The translations under genes were made by a program, and so were the position numbers. A DNA stretch of 42,719 bases from JABHIB01 sp964497715 (GTDB lineage Archaea; Nanobdellota; Nanobdellia; SCGC-AAA011-G17; PNOQ01). The stretch spans positions 1 through 42,719 of the forward strand of contig CAZCDH010000006.1 in the NCBI GenBank assembly GCA_964497715.1. The letters are read 5' to 3'. Under the pieces are notes generated by a model. It saw nothing but the letters and a program-made list of their open reading frames with translations. It was not told where the DNA came from and did no database searches. This document shows, one piece after another, positions 31,107 through 39,278 of the stretch (position 1 is its first letter; each line of letters opens with the position of its first letter).

Positions 31107-31745
31107 TTATTCAGAATTAATAATGTTGACATATGTTCCAGGATCTACTATCTCATATAGCTCTATGACATCATCATTTTTCATTCTTATACAACCATGA
31201 GAAGCAGGATTACCAATTAAACCCTCTTCAGGAGTTCCATGAATATAGATAAATCTGGAATGACTATTTTTATTATCAGTTTCACATCCATCTAACCACA
31301 TAATTCTACTTGTTACAAAATCTTTTGGAAAATCACGATCTTCAGTATAGATATTTGCAAATTTTCCAGTATTTCGCCTTGCCTTAAAAATAGATCCCTT
31401 AAGTGCATTATCTCCATATTTTTCTTTTATTTTATGAATTCCTAGCGGAGTTTTATTGCTGCCAGATTTATTTCCAAAACCTGGTTTACCCGTAGAAATA
31501 TCGTAAGTATTGTTAATTCTAAAATCTTCTATCTCATCTACTAAATACATCTTCTGAGTCTCTCCATCAATAATTAGTACATCCTCTCCCATCTCTAATT
31601 CAAATTGGGTGTTAACTTCTTCAAATGCCTCTGAAAGTCTATCTTCGAGAGTATCTTTTTTAATCTCTCCTAAAATATTTGCAGGAGATAGCGCTAAAGC
31701 TATGGCACTATATGCGAGATATTTTGAAATTAGCTTTTGTACCAT
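31107..31745 (-). CDS. Exported L,D-transpeptidase (YkuD domain)
   Basis: YkuD enzymes cross-link or modify peptidoglycan peptides through a catalytic cysteine. The 212-residue protein has a hydrophobic N terminus (LAYSAIALALSPANILG), a strand VLIIDGETQKMYLV (about 56-69), STGKPGFGNKSGSNKTPLG, and the signature FIYIHG followed by NPASHGCIRMKNDDV. H169, H183, C185 and R187 are all present, so it should be active. TATA TTTATATA lies about 27 bases before the ATG. Archaea lack peptidoglycan, so the target may be bacterial wall material, a pseudomurein-like or peptide substrate, or a host protein. Transfer from bacteria is likely. Confidence 0.88.
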   Translation of the reverse strand: MVQKLISKYLAYSAIALALSPANILGEIKKDTLEDRLSEAFEEVNTQFELEMGEDVLIIDGETQKMYLVDEIEDFRINNTYDISTGKPGFGNKSGSNKTPLGIHKIKEKYGDNALKGSIFKARRNTGKFANIYTEDRDFPKDFVTSRIMWLDGCETDNKNSHSRFIYIHGTPEEGLIGNPASHGCIRMKNDDVIELYEIVDPGTYVNIINSE

Positions 31746-31903
31746 AATCCTTCTAATAATTACTAATATATAAATCTTTATATTTTCACCACTAAGTTAT
31801 AGTAACGCACAATAGTTGGTAAGATCTTGAATTATAAAGAGAATTCTGAGATTTAGTTAACATTACATAGTTTTATAAAGGGTCACTCTGTTCAAAACAC
31901 CTA

Positions 31904-32320
31904 ATGGTAAGATCAGAAAAGAACGGAAGGAGAAAATCAAACGAATCAAGAACTTTTGAAGAGTTCACTCGAGATAGAGATTCGTCTAGAAGGGGTTCCG
32001 GTCGTTCAAGAAACTCAGGCGGAAGAAGTTCTGGAAGAAAAAGTTATGGTGGAAGAAGTTCTGGTAGAAGAGGATCTGATAGAGGAAACTTTGGAAGAGG
32101 CGGATCAGACAGAGTAGAAATGACAAAAGTTGTCTGTGATGAATGTAAAAAAGATTGCGAAGTACCATTTAAGCCAACTTCAAGCAAACCAATTTTCTGT
32201 AACGATTGTTTTAAGAGTAAAGATAATTCAAAATCTCAAAGATCTGGTGGATCTAATAAAGAATTAGAAGCAATCAATAAGAAACTAGATATTATATTAA
32301 CAGCTTTAGAATTAGACTAA
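31904..32320 (+). CDS. RG/RS-rich protein with a CxxC zinc ribbon
   Basis: The 138-residue protein has an N-terminal 70-residue segment of SRDRDSSRRGSGRSR- and GGRSSGRK-type repeats, disordered and very basic as in RNA-binding proteins. It is followed by a zinc ribbon VVCDECKKDCEVPFKP ... PIFCNDCF (C-x2-C-x3-C and C-x2-C). A C-terminal helix (ELEAINKKLDIILTALE) may oligomerise. The ribbon resembles the CDxCGKxCxVPFxP...YCxxCF modules seen in small bacterial and archaeal proteins; function unknown. TATA TTTTATAAAG sits about 28 bases before the ATG. Confidence 0.7.
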   Translation: MVRSEKNGRRKSNESRTFEEFTRDRDSSRRGSGRSRNSGGRSSGRKSYGGRSSGRRGSDRGNFGRGGSDRVEMTKVVCDECKKDCEVPFKPTSSKPIFCNDCFKSKDNSKSQRSGGSNKELEAINKKLDIILTALELD

Positions 32321-32379
32321 TTTTAAAAAACAAACTTTAAAAACTCCAAAACACAACTATATTTACTGGAGGCAAAAAA

Positions 32380-32577
32380 ATGTTATTCGAATTTATAGCA
32401 AATCCTTGGTTTATGACACTATTACTTCTTTGGACAATTCCTTGGAAAGGTGTAGCTTTATGGAAATCTGCAAGAAACAAACAAAAAAGTTGGTTCATAG
32501 TAATGTTATTATTTAGTACAGTAGCAATACTAGAAATGATCTACTTAGGATTTTTTCAAAAGAAATCTAGGAAATAA
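32380..32577 (+). CDS. DUF5652-like small membrane protein
   Basis: The 65-residue protein has two membrane segments, MTLLLLWTIPWKGVALW (about 12-28) and WFIVMLLFSTVAILEMIYLG (about 38-57), joined by KSARNKQKS. WTIPWKGxALWKSARNxQK and AILExIYL are the hallmarks of DUF5652, from memory. The leader has SD GGAGGC 7 bases before the ATG. The next small gene starts two bases after its stop. Confidence 0.75.
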   Translation: MLFEFIANPWFMTLLLLWTIPWKGVALWKSARNKQKSWFIVMLLFSTVAILEMIYLGFFQKKSRK

Positions 32578-32579
32578 AG

Positions 32580-32783
32580 ATGGAGAAATACCAATTAGGT
32601 TATTTCAGGTACAAACCACATTATATAATTGATAAAAAAACTGGAAAACCTATTCGATTTAAGATATATGATGATGTAATGGCACCTGAATCAAAGCCTG
32701 GATACAAGGCAGGAAACCATTTAATAGATGAAAATCTAGAATCTTCTGAATTAGAAAGAAAAATAAAAAGATTAGAAGAATAA
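32580..32783 (+). CDS. Small hypothetical protein
   Basis: The 67-residue soluble protein (GYFRYKPHYIIDKKTGKPIR, then an acidic helical end) is cotranscribed with the DUF5652 gene. I recognise no family. Confidence 0.55.
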   Translation: MEKYQLGYFRYKPHYIIDKKTGKPIRFKIYDDVMAPESKPGYKAGNHLIDENLESSELERKIKRLEE

Positions 32784-32788
32784 TTTCT

Positions 32789-33235
32789 TCATTTTTCTGA
32801 CAGATTAATAATTTTTTTCTTTGGTTGTTTTTTAAGTTTAGATAGTTTCATAGTTAAAATACCCTTCTTAAAATCAACTTTAGTTTTATCGGGATTAACA
32901 TAAACTGGTAAAGAAAATACCTTATAGAATCCTCCATACGATCTCTCTTTTCTAAAATAGTTTGCACACTTACTAACCTTATCAATTATTTTCTTAGCTT
33001 TGAGTTCTACTCTGTCTGGATCAATAATTAAACTAAGATCTTTTTTATCAACACCAGGAAGTTCAACAATTACAATCAAATCTTTCTTTTTATCTATTAT
33101 ATCGATCAAGGGTTCCCTAATCTTAACACCTTTTGGCAAAGTCATACCCTCTTTCCAATAAATCTTAAAAATATCATTCATCTCTTTTCTAAATTCTTTC
33201 ATATCTTTTAATGGATCCCAGATTTCACGTTTCAT
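32789..33235 (-). CDS. Hsp20/alpha-crystallin small heat-shock protein
   Basis: Small heat-shock proteins hold unfolding proteins in an ATP-independent way. The 148 residues from ATG 33235 contain an N-terminal REIWDPLKDMKEFRKEMNDI, then the alpha-crystallin domain: PLIDIIDKKKDLIVIVELPG, YGGFYKVFSLPVYVNPDKTK and FKKGILTMKLSK (the GxLTxxL motif). A lysine-rich tail with KKIINL stands for the I-x-I motif. TATA GATTTAAATAT near 33277 and SD AGGTGATA give a short leader. The ATG three codons upstream (33244) lies within that SD and is not preferred. Confidence 0.88.
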   Translation of the reverse strand: MKREIWDPLKDMKEFRKEMNDIFKIYWKEGMTLPKGVKIREPLIDIIDKKKDLIVIVELPGVDKKDLSLIIDPDRVELKAKKIIDKVSKCANYFRKERSYGGFYKVFSLPVYVNPDKTKVDFKKGILTMKLSKLKKQPKKKIINLSEK

Positions 33236-33329
33236 AAATATCACCTATTAATTAGAAATTTAATTTAGAGATATTTAAATCTTTTGAAACATAGAAATTA
33301 TTAAAAACACTATTATCTAAACTCTAAAT

Positions 33330-34100
33330 ATGTTAAGAATAGGTCCTGCGGGAATTGGCGGAGTTAAGGAGGCAGAGAGCAATCTAGAAGAATACAATAA
33401 ACTTGGTTTCACTGCTGCAGAAATATCATTCACTTATTCGAATTATTTAAAGAAAGATGACGCAATCAGAATTGGCAAGTTAGCAAAGAAACTGAATATC
33501 CAACTAAGCATACACGGATCGTACTATATCAATCTTAATTCTGAAGACAAAACAAAAATAGAAAAGAGTAAAAAAAGAATTTTGGGAGCATGCGAAATAG
33601 GTCACTATCTCGGTGCAAAAGATATTGTTTTCCATGCTGGCTATTTTGGAAAGAAAGACAAAGAAGAGAGTTATCAAATAATAAAAGAAAATATAATCGA
33701 ACTAAAAGAAGAAGTTAAAAAGAATAACTGGAATATTAAGCTCTCCTCTGAGACAACTGGCAAGAATAGTGTATTTGGTTCACTAAAAGAAACTTTGAGA
33801 TTAGCTAAGGAAACAAAAACTTCATTCTGTATAGATTTTGCACACTTAAAAGCTAGAAATCAGGGAAAGATAGATTTTGGGAAAATAATCGAAGAGATCG
33901 GACATAAAAATTTTCATATACATTACTCTGGAATAAATTATGGCTCCAAGGGGGAGAAGAACCATATACCTATTGATGTTAATGAATTTAAGAAACTAGC
34001 AAAAGCATTGAGAAAACATAAGATATCTGGCGAGATAATCTGCGAGAGTCCTGACACTATTTCTGATTCAATAAAAATGGAAAAAATCCTGAAAGAATAA
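33330..34100 (+). CDS. Endonuclease IV-like AP endonuclease (xylose-isomerase-like TIM barrel)
   Basis: Endonuclease IV cuts DNA at abasic sites with a trinuclear zinc centre. The 256-residue barrel shows LRIGPAGIGG at the start, then LSIHGSYYINL (His ligand), KDIVFHAGYFG (His), LSSETTGKNSVFGSLKETL (Glu ligand), FCIDFAHLKA (Asp, His), FHIHYSGINYG (His) and a late IICESP (Glu). The ligand order fits Nfo-type enzymes, and the TIM-barrel sugar isomerase relatives are less likely. TATA near 33299-33310 gives a leaderless start. Confidence 0.82.
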   Translation: MLRIGPAGIGGVKEAESNLEEYNKLGFTAAEISFTYSNYLKKDDAIRIGKLAKKLNIQLSIHGSYYINLNSEDKTKIEKSKKRILGACEIGHYLGAKDIVFHAGYFGKKDKEESYQIIKENIIELKEEVKKNNWNIKLSSETTGKNSVFGSLKETLRLAKETKTSFCIDFAHLKARNQGKIDFGKIIEEIGHKNFHIHYSGINYGSKGEKNHIPIDVNEFKKLAKALRKHKISGEIICESPDTISDSIKMEKILKE

Positions 34101-34164
34101 AATTTTATTAAATCGTTATGTTTTTATACTCTTGAACAGCGTAATTAGTGGAGGTACAATTAAA

Positions 34165-34356
34165 ATGGTACAAGCATACTGTGTTAAATGTAAGAAAAAA
34201 GGACAGGATATGAAAGATCCAACAATGAACAAAACTGCGAGAGGCGGATTTATGGCAAAAGGTAAATGCCCAGATTGCGGAACAACAATGTGCGCAATGA
34301 TGTCAAAAGACAACGCAGAAAAAGCAATGGAAGAAGGGGTAGAAAAGAATTTCTAA
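34165..34356 (+). CDS. DUF5679-like zinc-ribbon protein
   Basis: The 63-residue protein starts at ATG 34165, 11 bases after SD GGAGGT. MVQAYCVKCKKKGQDMKDPT and MAKGKCPDCGTTMCAMM give two CxxC knuckles and match DUF5679, a small archaeal/bacterial zinc-ribbon family of unknown function. The SD leader and T-rich end suggest strong, independent expression. An upstream in-frame TTG (34132) precedes the SD and is rejected. Confidence 0.78.
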   Translation: MVQAYCVKCKKKGQDMKDPTMNKTARGGFMAKGKCPDCGTTMCAMMSKDNAEKAMEEGVEKNF

Positions 34357-34379
34357 TCCCTTTTTTTTCTTTTTTTTAA
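34357..34379 (+). terminator. T-tract terminator
   Basis: CCCTTTTTTTTCTTTTTTTT right behind the stop codon of the DUF5679-like gene is a strong U-rich archaeal 3'-end signal, the kind used by RNA polymerase and aCPSF1/FttA. Confidence 0.6.
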
Positions 34380-34431
34380 TAACAACTCTTTTATACTTAA
34401 AATTCTAAAATATCCTTAAGGAGGTGCACTA

Positions 34432-34806
34432 ATGATTTATACACCAATAGAGATTATAGCAATGGTTTTTCTTGCATTAGGAGTAATAAAGATGGTTTAC
34501 TTAGTAATAAGTCCAAATGCTTGGATGAATTTTGCAAAGAATATGTATTCAAAACCAAAACCATTAAAATTTATATCTCTTATTTTGGCAGCAATAGTTT
34601 TCTATTATTTGATCCAAGTTTTTACTATAGTTGAAATTTTCGCAGTAATGGCTTTTCTAGGATTATTAATGGTATTTGGAATGGCAGATCATGTAGGAAA
34701 GATATTGAAAGGTTTCAAAATAAAGAATATGTGGAGAGACTACTGGCTATATACATTGATATGGATTGGATTAATGGCGTGGGCAATTAAAGATTTATTT
34801 TTTTAA
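34432..34806 (+). CDS. SD-led polytopic membrane protein
   Basis: The 124-residue protein has about four membrane segments (near 8-27, 45-63, 65-83, 102-120) and a WMNFAKNMYSKPKP loop. I recognise no family. A strong SD, AAGGAGGTGC, lies 7 bases before the ATG. A T-rich run after the stop (34801-34830) may terminate it. Confidence 0.65.
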   Translation: MIYTPIEIIAMVFLALGVIKMVYLVISPNAWMNFAKNMYSKPKPLKFISLILAAIVFYYLIQVFTIVEIFAVMAFLGLLMVFGMADHVGKILKGFKIKNMWRDYWLYTLIWIGLMAWAIKDLFF

Positions 34807-34912
34807 TTCCCTTTTTTATTCTTTTTCTAAATATTGTTACTACTGTATTAGGACTAATAAACAAAGATTTATAAAGAGTAATTGTCTAATAAATACAAAA
34901 GAAGGTAACTAA

Positions 34913-35812
34913 ATGATTGAAAAATTACTAATTTGTTCAGACATCCATGATGATGTAAAAGCATTAGAGACTTTTGTAGATTATGCTCAGGCGCAGGAAG
35001 CAGACAGAATTCTTATATTGGGAGATATGGGGCTTAGACCATACACTCCTCGAGACCTAGAACAGTTACTAATTGGGAGAGATGAGCAAAGATTCATACA
35101 ATCAAAAAGATCTCATTCTAGACAGGTTCTTGGAGAGATGAAACAACTGATAGATCAATCAGGGATACCTTTAGTTATGGTTCCTGGTAATTATGATGGC
35201 ACTCAAGATTCAGAAGCAGTATTCGGAGAAAGTAATTTACATAAAAAAACTACGAGATTCGGAAATGCTAGTGTAGTAGGTTATGGTGGTGCAGATGCAA
35301 ACCTTGGACATATAGAATTATTACAAAGGTTGGGAGAGATTGAACGGTTCGATCACCAAGAACTATATGATTTACTAACTAATAAACAGGCAGATATTTG
35401 TATGATCCACAATCCACCGAGAGGTTTATGTGATGATATGTTTAACGGGCAAAATGTAGGTACTCCTGCAACAACTCAATATATCCTAGATAACTCGCCA
35501 AAATTAGTTCTTTCTGGCCATATACATGAATCAGGACCTCTTGGAAACAATCCTAGCGGAGTTAAAGGTGTGAGGGTTTACCAAAATCCAAAGACTGGAG
35601 AAGATACTCTGATACTAAATCCTGGAAACCTAGGAAGATTTGAATTAATAGACTCTAGAACTCTGGAACCTATTCGTCAATTTGATTATGGGACCTTTAT
35701 GGAAGTAAATATAGATAAAAATGGGACTCCACAATCAGTTAGTTCGTACAACTTACAAACTAGGGATAGAACAATTGGTGATGTTAGAAAGTTAGAAGAA
35801 TACACATTTTAA
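34913..35812 (+). CDS. Calcineurin-like metallophosphoesterase
   Basis: The 299-residue protein shows the metal-binding motifs in order: LLICSDIHDD (D-x-H), ILGDMG (GD), MVPGNYDG (GN-x-D), MIHNPPRG (H) and LVLSGHIHESGP (GH-x-H). Two metal ions would hydrolyse a phosphoester. The substrate (nucleotide, cyclic nucleotide or phosphoprotein) is unknown. A TATA box GATTTATAAAG near 34870 and AAGGTAAC before the ATG suggest a short leader. Confidence 0.88.
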   Translation: MIEKLLICSDIHDDVKALETFVDYAQAQEADRILILGDMGLRPYTPRDLEQLLIGRDEQRFIQSKRSHSRQVLGEMKQLIDQSGIPLVMVPGNYDGTQDSEAVFGESNLHKKTTRFGNASVVGYGGADANLGHIELLQRLGEIERFDHQELYDLLTNKQADICMIHNPPRGLCDDMFNGQNVGTPATTQYILDNSPKLVLSGHIHESGPLGNNPSGVKGVRVYQNPKTGEDTLILNPGNLGRFELIDSRTLEPIRQFDYGTFMEVNIDKNGTPQSVSSYNLQTRDRTIGDVRKLEEYTF

Positions 35813-35853
35813 TTTTCATTACTTTTAAAAACACTAAATTTAAGTTAAACTAC

Positions 35854-37020
35854 ATGGATAAGACTAAATTTGAAGATCTATTACTTGAAAAACCATTAGT
35901 TAAGTTGATAGAGACTCATTTCAAACAACCAACTAGTATACAAGCTAAGACTATTCCTTCAATACTAGAAGAAAAGGATGTAATAGCTAGTTCTAAGACA
36001 GGTTCTGGAAAAACACTTGCTTTTGCTGCCGGAACAATCCAAAAGGTTGAACCAGATTTTGGGATGCAAGCATTAGTTCTGGTACCAACTAGAGAACTTG
36101 TAGAACAGGTTGCAGAAGTCTTTAAAACATTTTCAAAATATAAGGGATTAAATATAGCAACAGTTTACGGAGGAGTTTCATTTAGCAAGCAAGTAAAAAG
36201 TTTAGAAGATGCAGATATTGTTGTTGGAACACCTGGAAGGGTACTAGAACACACAAAAACAAAATCGATTTACTTACAAAGAATAACTACTTTAATTTTA
36301 GATGAGGCAGATGTTATGGCAAAGTTAGGATTTTTCCCAACAATAAAAAAGATAATGAAACACTTGCCAAAGAAAATTCAAACTCTATTATTCTCGGCAA
36401 CACAATCAAAAGAGATAAAAAAGTTAGCTGGAGAATATATGAATAAACCAATATCTATAGCTGCAAAAGAAAAAGTAGATACTTCTAAACTAGAACAGAT
36501 ATATTATGAGGTAACTACAAAACAAAAATTATCTCTTTTAACTTATTTATTGCAGCAAGAAGAATCAAAATTAGTCATAGTTTTCTGTAACACTAAGAAT
36601 AATGTAGATTTTGTTTCTAAAAACCTAAAACTAAGCGGATTAGATGTTTACTCGTTCCATAGTGGAGTTGATCAAAAACAGAGAAACAAGATAATAAAAG
36701 ATTTTAATGAAGGTAAAAGGACAATAGTAGTTGGTACAAATGTGCTTGCTAGAGGTTTAGATGTGGAGGAAATCTCCCATATCTATAATTATGATTCACC
36801 ATTTGATCCAAGATTCTACATCCACAGAATAGGAAGAACTGCAAGAGCAGGTAAGGCAGGTAAGGCAATAAGTCTAGTTGCAGAGAGAGATAAAGAACAT
36901 TTTAAGAAAGTCATAGAAGTGAATAAAGTAGAGATTACAAAGAAAAATCTTCCAGATTTTGAGTTGATAAAAACCGATTATAAAATAAAGAGAGATTACA
37001 AGAAAAAGACTAGGAAATAA
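35854..37020 (+). CDS. DEAD-box RNA helicase (first paralog)
   Basis: This 388-residue ATP-dependent RNA helicase core has Q motif TSIQAKTIPSI, motif I SSKTGSGKTLAF, Ia PTRELVEQ, Ib GTPGRVLEH, II LDEADVMAKLGF, III FSATQS, IV VIVFCNTKNN, V GTNVLARGLDVEEI and VI YIHRIGRTARAG. No accessory domain exists beyond a short basic tail (KIKRDYKKKTRK). Such helicases remodel RNA duplexes, often in ribosome assembly or cold growth. It has the same length as the second paralog at 37954. TATA CTTTTAAAAAC gives a leaderless start. Confidence 0.94.
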   Translation: MDKTKFEDLLLEKPLVKLIETHFKQPTSIQAKTIPSILEEKDVIASSKTGSGKTLAFAAGTIQKVEPDFGMQALVLVPTRELVEQVAEVFKTFSKYKGLNIATVYGGVSFSKQVKSLEDADIVVGTPGRVLEHTKTKSIYLQRITTLILDEADVMAKLGFFPTIKKIMKHLPKKIQTLLFSATQSKEIKKLAGEYMNKPISIAAKEKVDTSKLEQIYYEVTTKQKLSLLTYLLQQEESKLVIVFCNTKNNVDFVSKNLKLSGLDVYSFHSGVDQKQRNKIIKDFNEGKRTIVVGTNVLARGLDVEEISHIYNYDSPFDPRFYIHRIGRTARAGKAGKAISLVAERDKEHFKKVIEVNKVEITKKNLPDFELIKTDYKIKRDYKKKTRK

Positions 37021-37083
37021 TCAAAATTACCTAATAAATTCCGAATAACTAACTTTTTATACCACAAACCCTAATAATTCTTT

Positions 37084-37428
37084 ATGTTTTGGAAAAAAAA
37101 GAGGCGAATTGAAGATGTTCTAAAAGAAATAGCATCAGAATTAGCTCCAGAATACGAAGGAGAATTGATTGTAAGCGAATTTAAATGGGGATCACATATT
37201 TGGGAAAAGGGTGCAAGGGAAATACCTCAGACTATAGATTTTCAACCGCGTGTAGAAGGTTACGAAAAAAAACTTATATCTGTTTATGAAAATTACAGTT
37301 TATGGGCAAAAAAAGATTTACATATCTATCTAAGGGACGAGTTTGTAGAAGAAACCGCACTGAGATACTTAAATGAATATATTTCTGAGAAAAATTTAAA
37401 TGACATAGAGATAAAGAGAGAATACTGA
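37084..37428 (+). CDS. Hypothetical protein
   Basis: The 114-residue soluble protein starts with the basic FWKKKRRIEDVLKEIASELA. It then has an alternating beta pattern (IVSEFKWGSHIWEKGAREIP) and a helical end. I recognise no family. TATA CTTTTTATACC is centred about 27 bases before the ATG. Confidence 0.6.
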   Translation: MFWKKKRRIEDVLKEIASELAPEYEGELIVSEFKWGSHIWEKGAREIPQTIDFQPRVEGYEKKLISVYENYSLWAKKDLHIYLRDEFVEETALRYLNEYISEKNLNDIEIKREY

Positions 37429-37485
37429 ATCAACACTTTAATTCTAATTAAAGCTTCATAAAGATTCATAAAGATTTGGAAAAAA

Positions 37486-37510
37486 GTTTCTTTAAAAGAA
37501 AACTTTCACA
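37486..37510. promoter_or_regulatory. Palindrome around a TATA-like core
   Basis: AAAGTTTCTTTAAAAGAAAACTTT is an imperfect palindrome with CTTTAAAAG in its centre. It lies about 50 bases before the ATG at 37549, where the TATA box of an SD-led gene is expected. It may be only the promoter or also an operator. Confidence 0.4.
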
Positions 37511-37548
37511 TTATAATCTTCATTAAGAACTTTGGAGGTACTTAAAAA

Positions 37549-37947
37549 ATGAATAAGAAATTGGTTATTCCAACAACACTGGCACTATTGATTATTACAA
37601 TATCAGTAGGTGCATCGTACGGTTGGGATGATTTAAAATGGAAAAACTGTCCAATGAATGATGAAATAAATGGTGGATTTTATGGGTGCGGAGCACCAGA
37701 ACCAACACTAGAAGGGGCAGATGAAGCCGGAATTGCACAAGCAAAAATTGCATGTGAAGATTGGTGTAAAGGAAATGGTGGTACTGGAGGAATAGTAAGC
37801 CAGTGTAACAAACTTGGTGGCAAAAGTGGAAGTGGTGGTAAACAATCTGTAATGAAATGTGATTCCTGTACTTGTATAGGATTAGCTCCTGTAGTGGAAG
37901 GAATAGAAGGAAATTTTTTTAGAATAGGGGCTAACCCCCTATTCTAA
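37549..37947 (+). CDS. Small exported cysteine-rich protein
   Basis: The 132-residue protein has a signal peptide (LVIPTTLALLIITISVGASYG). The mature part has about nine cysteines in short glycine-rich segments: KNCPMNDEINGGFYGCG, ACEDWCKGNGGTGG and MKCDSCTCIG. Disulfides and an outside location are likely. SD GGAGGT lies 11 bases before the ATG. The last codons form the stem of a terminator-like hairpin (37921-37945), so the end of the protein (RIGANPLF) may be shaped by that RNA structure. Confidence 0.65.
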   Translation: MNKKLVIPTTLALLIITISVGASYGWDDLKWKNCPMNDEINGGFYGCGAPEPTLEGADEAGIAQAKIACEDWCKGNGGTGGIVSQCNKLGGKSGSGGKQSVMKCDSCTCIGLAPVVEGIEGNFFRIGANPLF

Positions 37948-37957
37948 CTTTTTTTAA
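37921..37957. terminator. 10-bp hairpin plus T-tract at convergent gene ends
   Basis: AGAATAGGGG (37921-37930) pairs perfectly with CCCCTATTCT (37936-37945), followed by AACTTTTTTT. The stem covers the last codons and the first base of the stop of the + strand gene, and the helicase gene ends nearby from the other side. It looks like a bacterial-style intrinsic terminator. Confidence 0.65.
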
Positions 37958-39120
37958 CGTCTACGCCTTTTTCTAAATTTAGTAGGTTTAGGCTTCCAAG
38001 TCAGATTAGCTCTACCAAATTGAGGTAAATCTAGTTTAGGAACACTAATTTTGTTCGCCTGAGCAACTCTTCTAAAATTATCATGGTCTCTAGATGAAAG
38101 TATTGTTATCGCTTTCCCTTCTTTACCAGCTCTTGCAGTTCTTCCGATTCTATGGATGTAATCTTTTGGATCTGCAGGGACATCATAGTTATAGATATGT
38201 GAAATATCTTGTATATCTAATCCTCTTGCTGCAACATCAGTACAAACTAAAGTAAAAACTTTATTTGTTTGGAATTTATTTAGTACTCTGTTTCTCTTCT
38301 GTTGAGTAAACCCTCCATGGATTGCCTCTGCTTCAATACCATTGCCTTTCAAATTCTTTGCAATGAAATCTGTATTGTGCCTAGTGTTACAAAATACCAT
38401 TACTAAACCTGCTTTTTCATTATTCAGTAAATGTACCAATAATGAAAATTTTTGATTATCTTGTACGTCATAATATCCTTGTTTTAATTTTGCAGGATCT
38501 ACATGAGACTCTACTTCTACTCTAGCAGGATTATTCAGAAACTTCTCAATCATATGTGCAACCATCCCATGGATTGTTGCAGAAAATAACAAAGTTTGCT
38601 TATCTTTCGGAAGAGCTCCCATTATTTTTTCAACATCATCTATGAATCCCATATCAAGCATTCTATCCGCTTCATCTAAAACTAATGTTTTAACTCCTTT
38701 CAGTCGAATAGTTCTTCTATCGATATGATCTAAAATCCTTCCAGGGGTTCCAACAACAATATCTGCTTCATTTAGTCTCATAAACTGTCTTTTAATTGGC
38801 ATTCCTCCATAGACTGAAGTGATTATTAATTTCTTATTTTTTGAGAACTTCTTTAATGAATCTTTAACCTGTTGGGCCAACTCTCTTGTTGGTGCCAAAA
38901 TTAAAGCCTGGATTCCTCCACCCTTTACAGTATTTTGTATAATTCCTGCTCCAAAAGCAAGTGTTTTTCCAGATCCAGTTGCTGAACCTGCTAAAATATC
39001 TCTACCTTCTAGTGCTAGAGGTATAGTCTTCTCTTGAATTTCTGTAGGTTTATCAAAACCTTCTTCTTTTATTACGTCTAATATTGATTTCTCTATGTTT
39101 AATTGTTCAAATGTTTTCAT
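37954..39120 (-). CDS. DEAD-box RNA helicase (second paralog)
   Basis: This 388-residue helicase core has Q motif TEIQEKTIPLAL, motif I AGSATGSGKTLAF, Ia PTRELAQQV, Ib GTPGRILDH, II LDEADRMLDMGF, III FSATIH, IV VMVFCNTRHN, V CTDVAARGLDIQDI and VI YIHRIGRTARAG. The tail is short and basic (KPKPTKFRKRRRR). Its motifs are closer to the CsdA/RhlE consensus than those of the paralog at 35854 (for example DEADRMLDMGF against DEADVMAKLGF), so the other copy may be the diverged one. A TATA-like AATTTAAC lies near 39150, about 27 bases before the ATG. Confidence 0.94.
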   Translation of the reverse strand: MKTFEQLNIEKSILDVIKEEGFDKPTEIQEKTIPLALEGRDILAGSATGSGKTLAFGAGIIQNTVKGGGIQALILAPTRELAQQVKDSLKKFSKNKKLIITSVYGGMPIKRQFMRLNEADIVVGTPGRILDHIDRRTIRLKGVKTLVLDEADRMLDMGFIDDVEKIMGALPKDKQTLLFSATIHGMVAHMIEKFLNNPARVEVESHVDPAKLKQGYYDVQDNQKFSLLVHLLNNEKAGLVMVFCNTRHNTDFIAKNLKGNGIEAEAIHGGFTQQKRNRVLNKFQTNKVFTLVCTDVAARGLDIQDISHIYNYDVPADPKDYIHRIGRTARAGKEGKAITILSSRDHDNFRRVAQANKISVPKLDLPQFGRANLTWKPKPTKFRKRRRR

Positions 39121-39278
39121 TTTAAATTTTGCTTAGAAAAAGTGTGTAAGTTAAATTACTGCTTTTTCTTTCTCCATCTAATACTAATTAATTCTGTCAA
39201 AATTGGGGTTTATAAAACCTTGCAATTGCCCTATTTTCAATAAAAAACTATATAAATTCCTAATTCTAGAGATATCTT

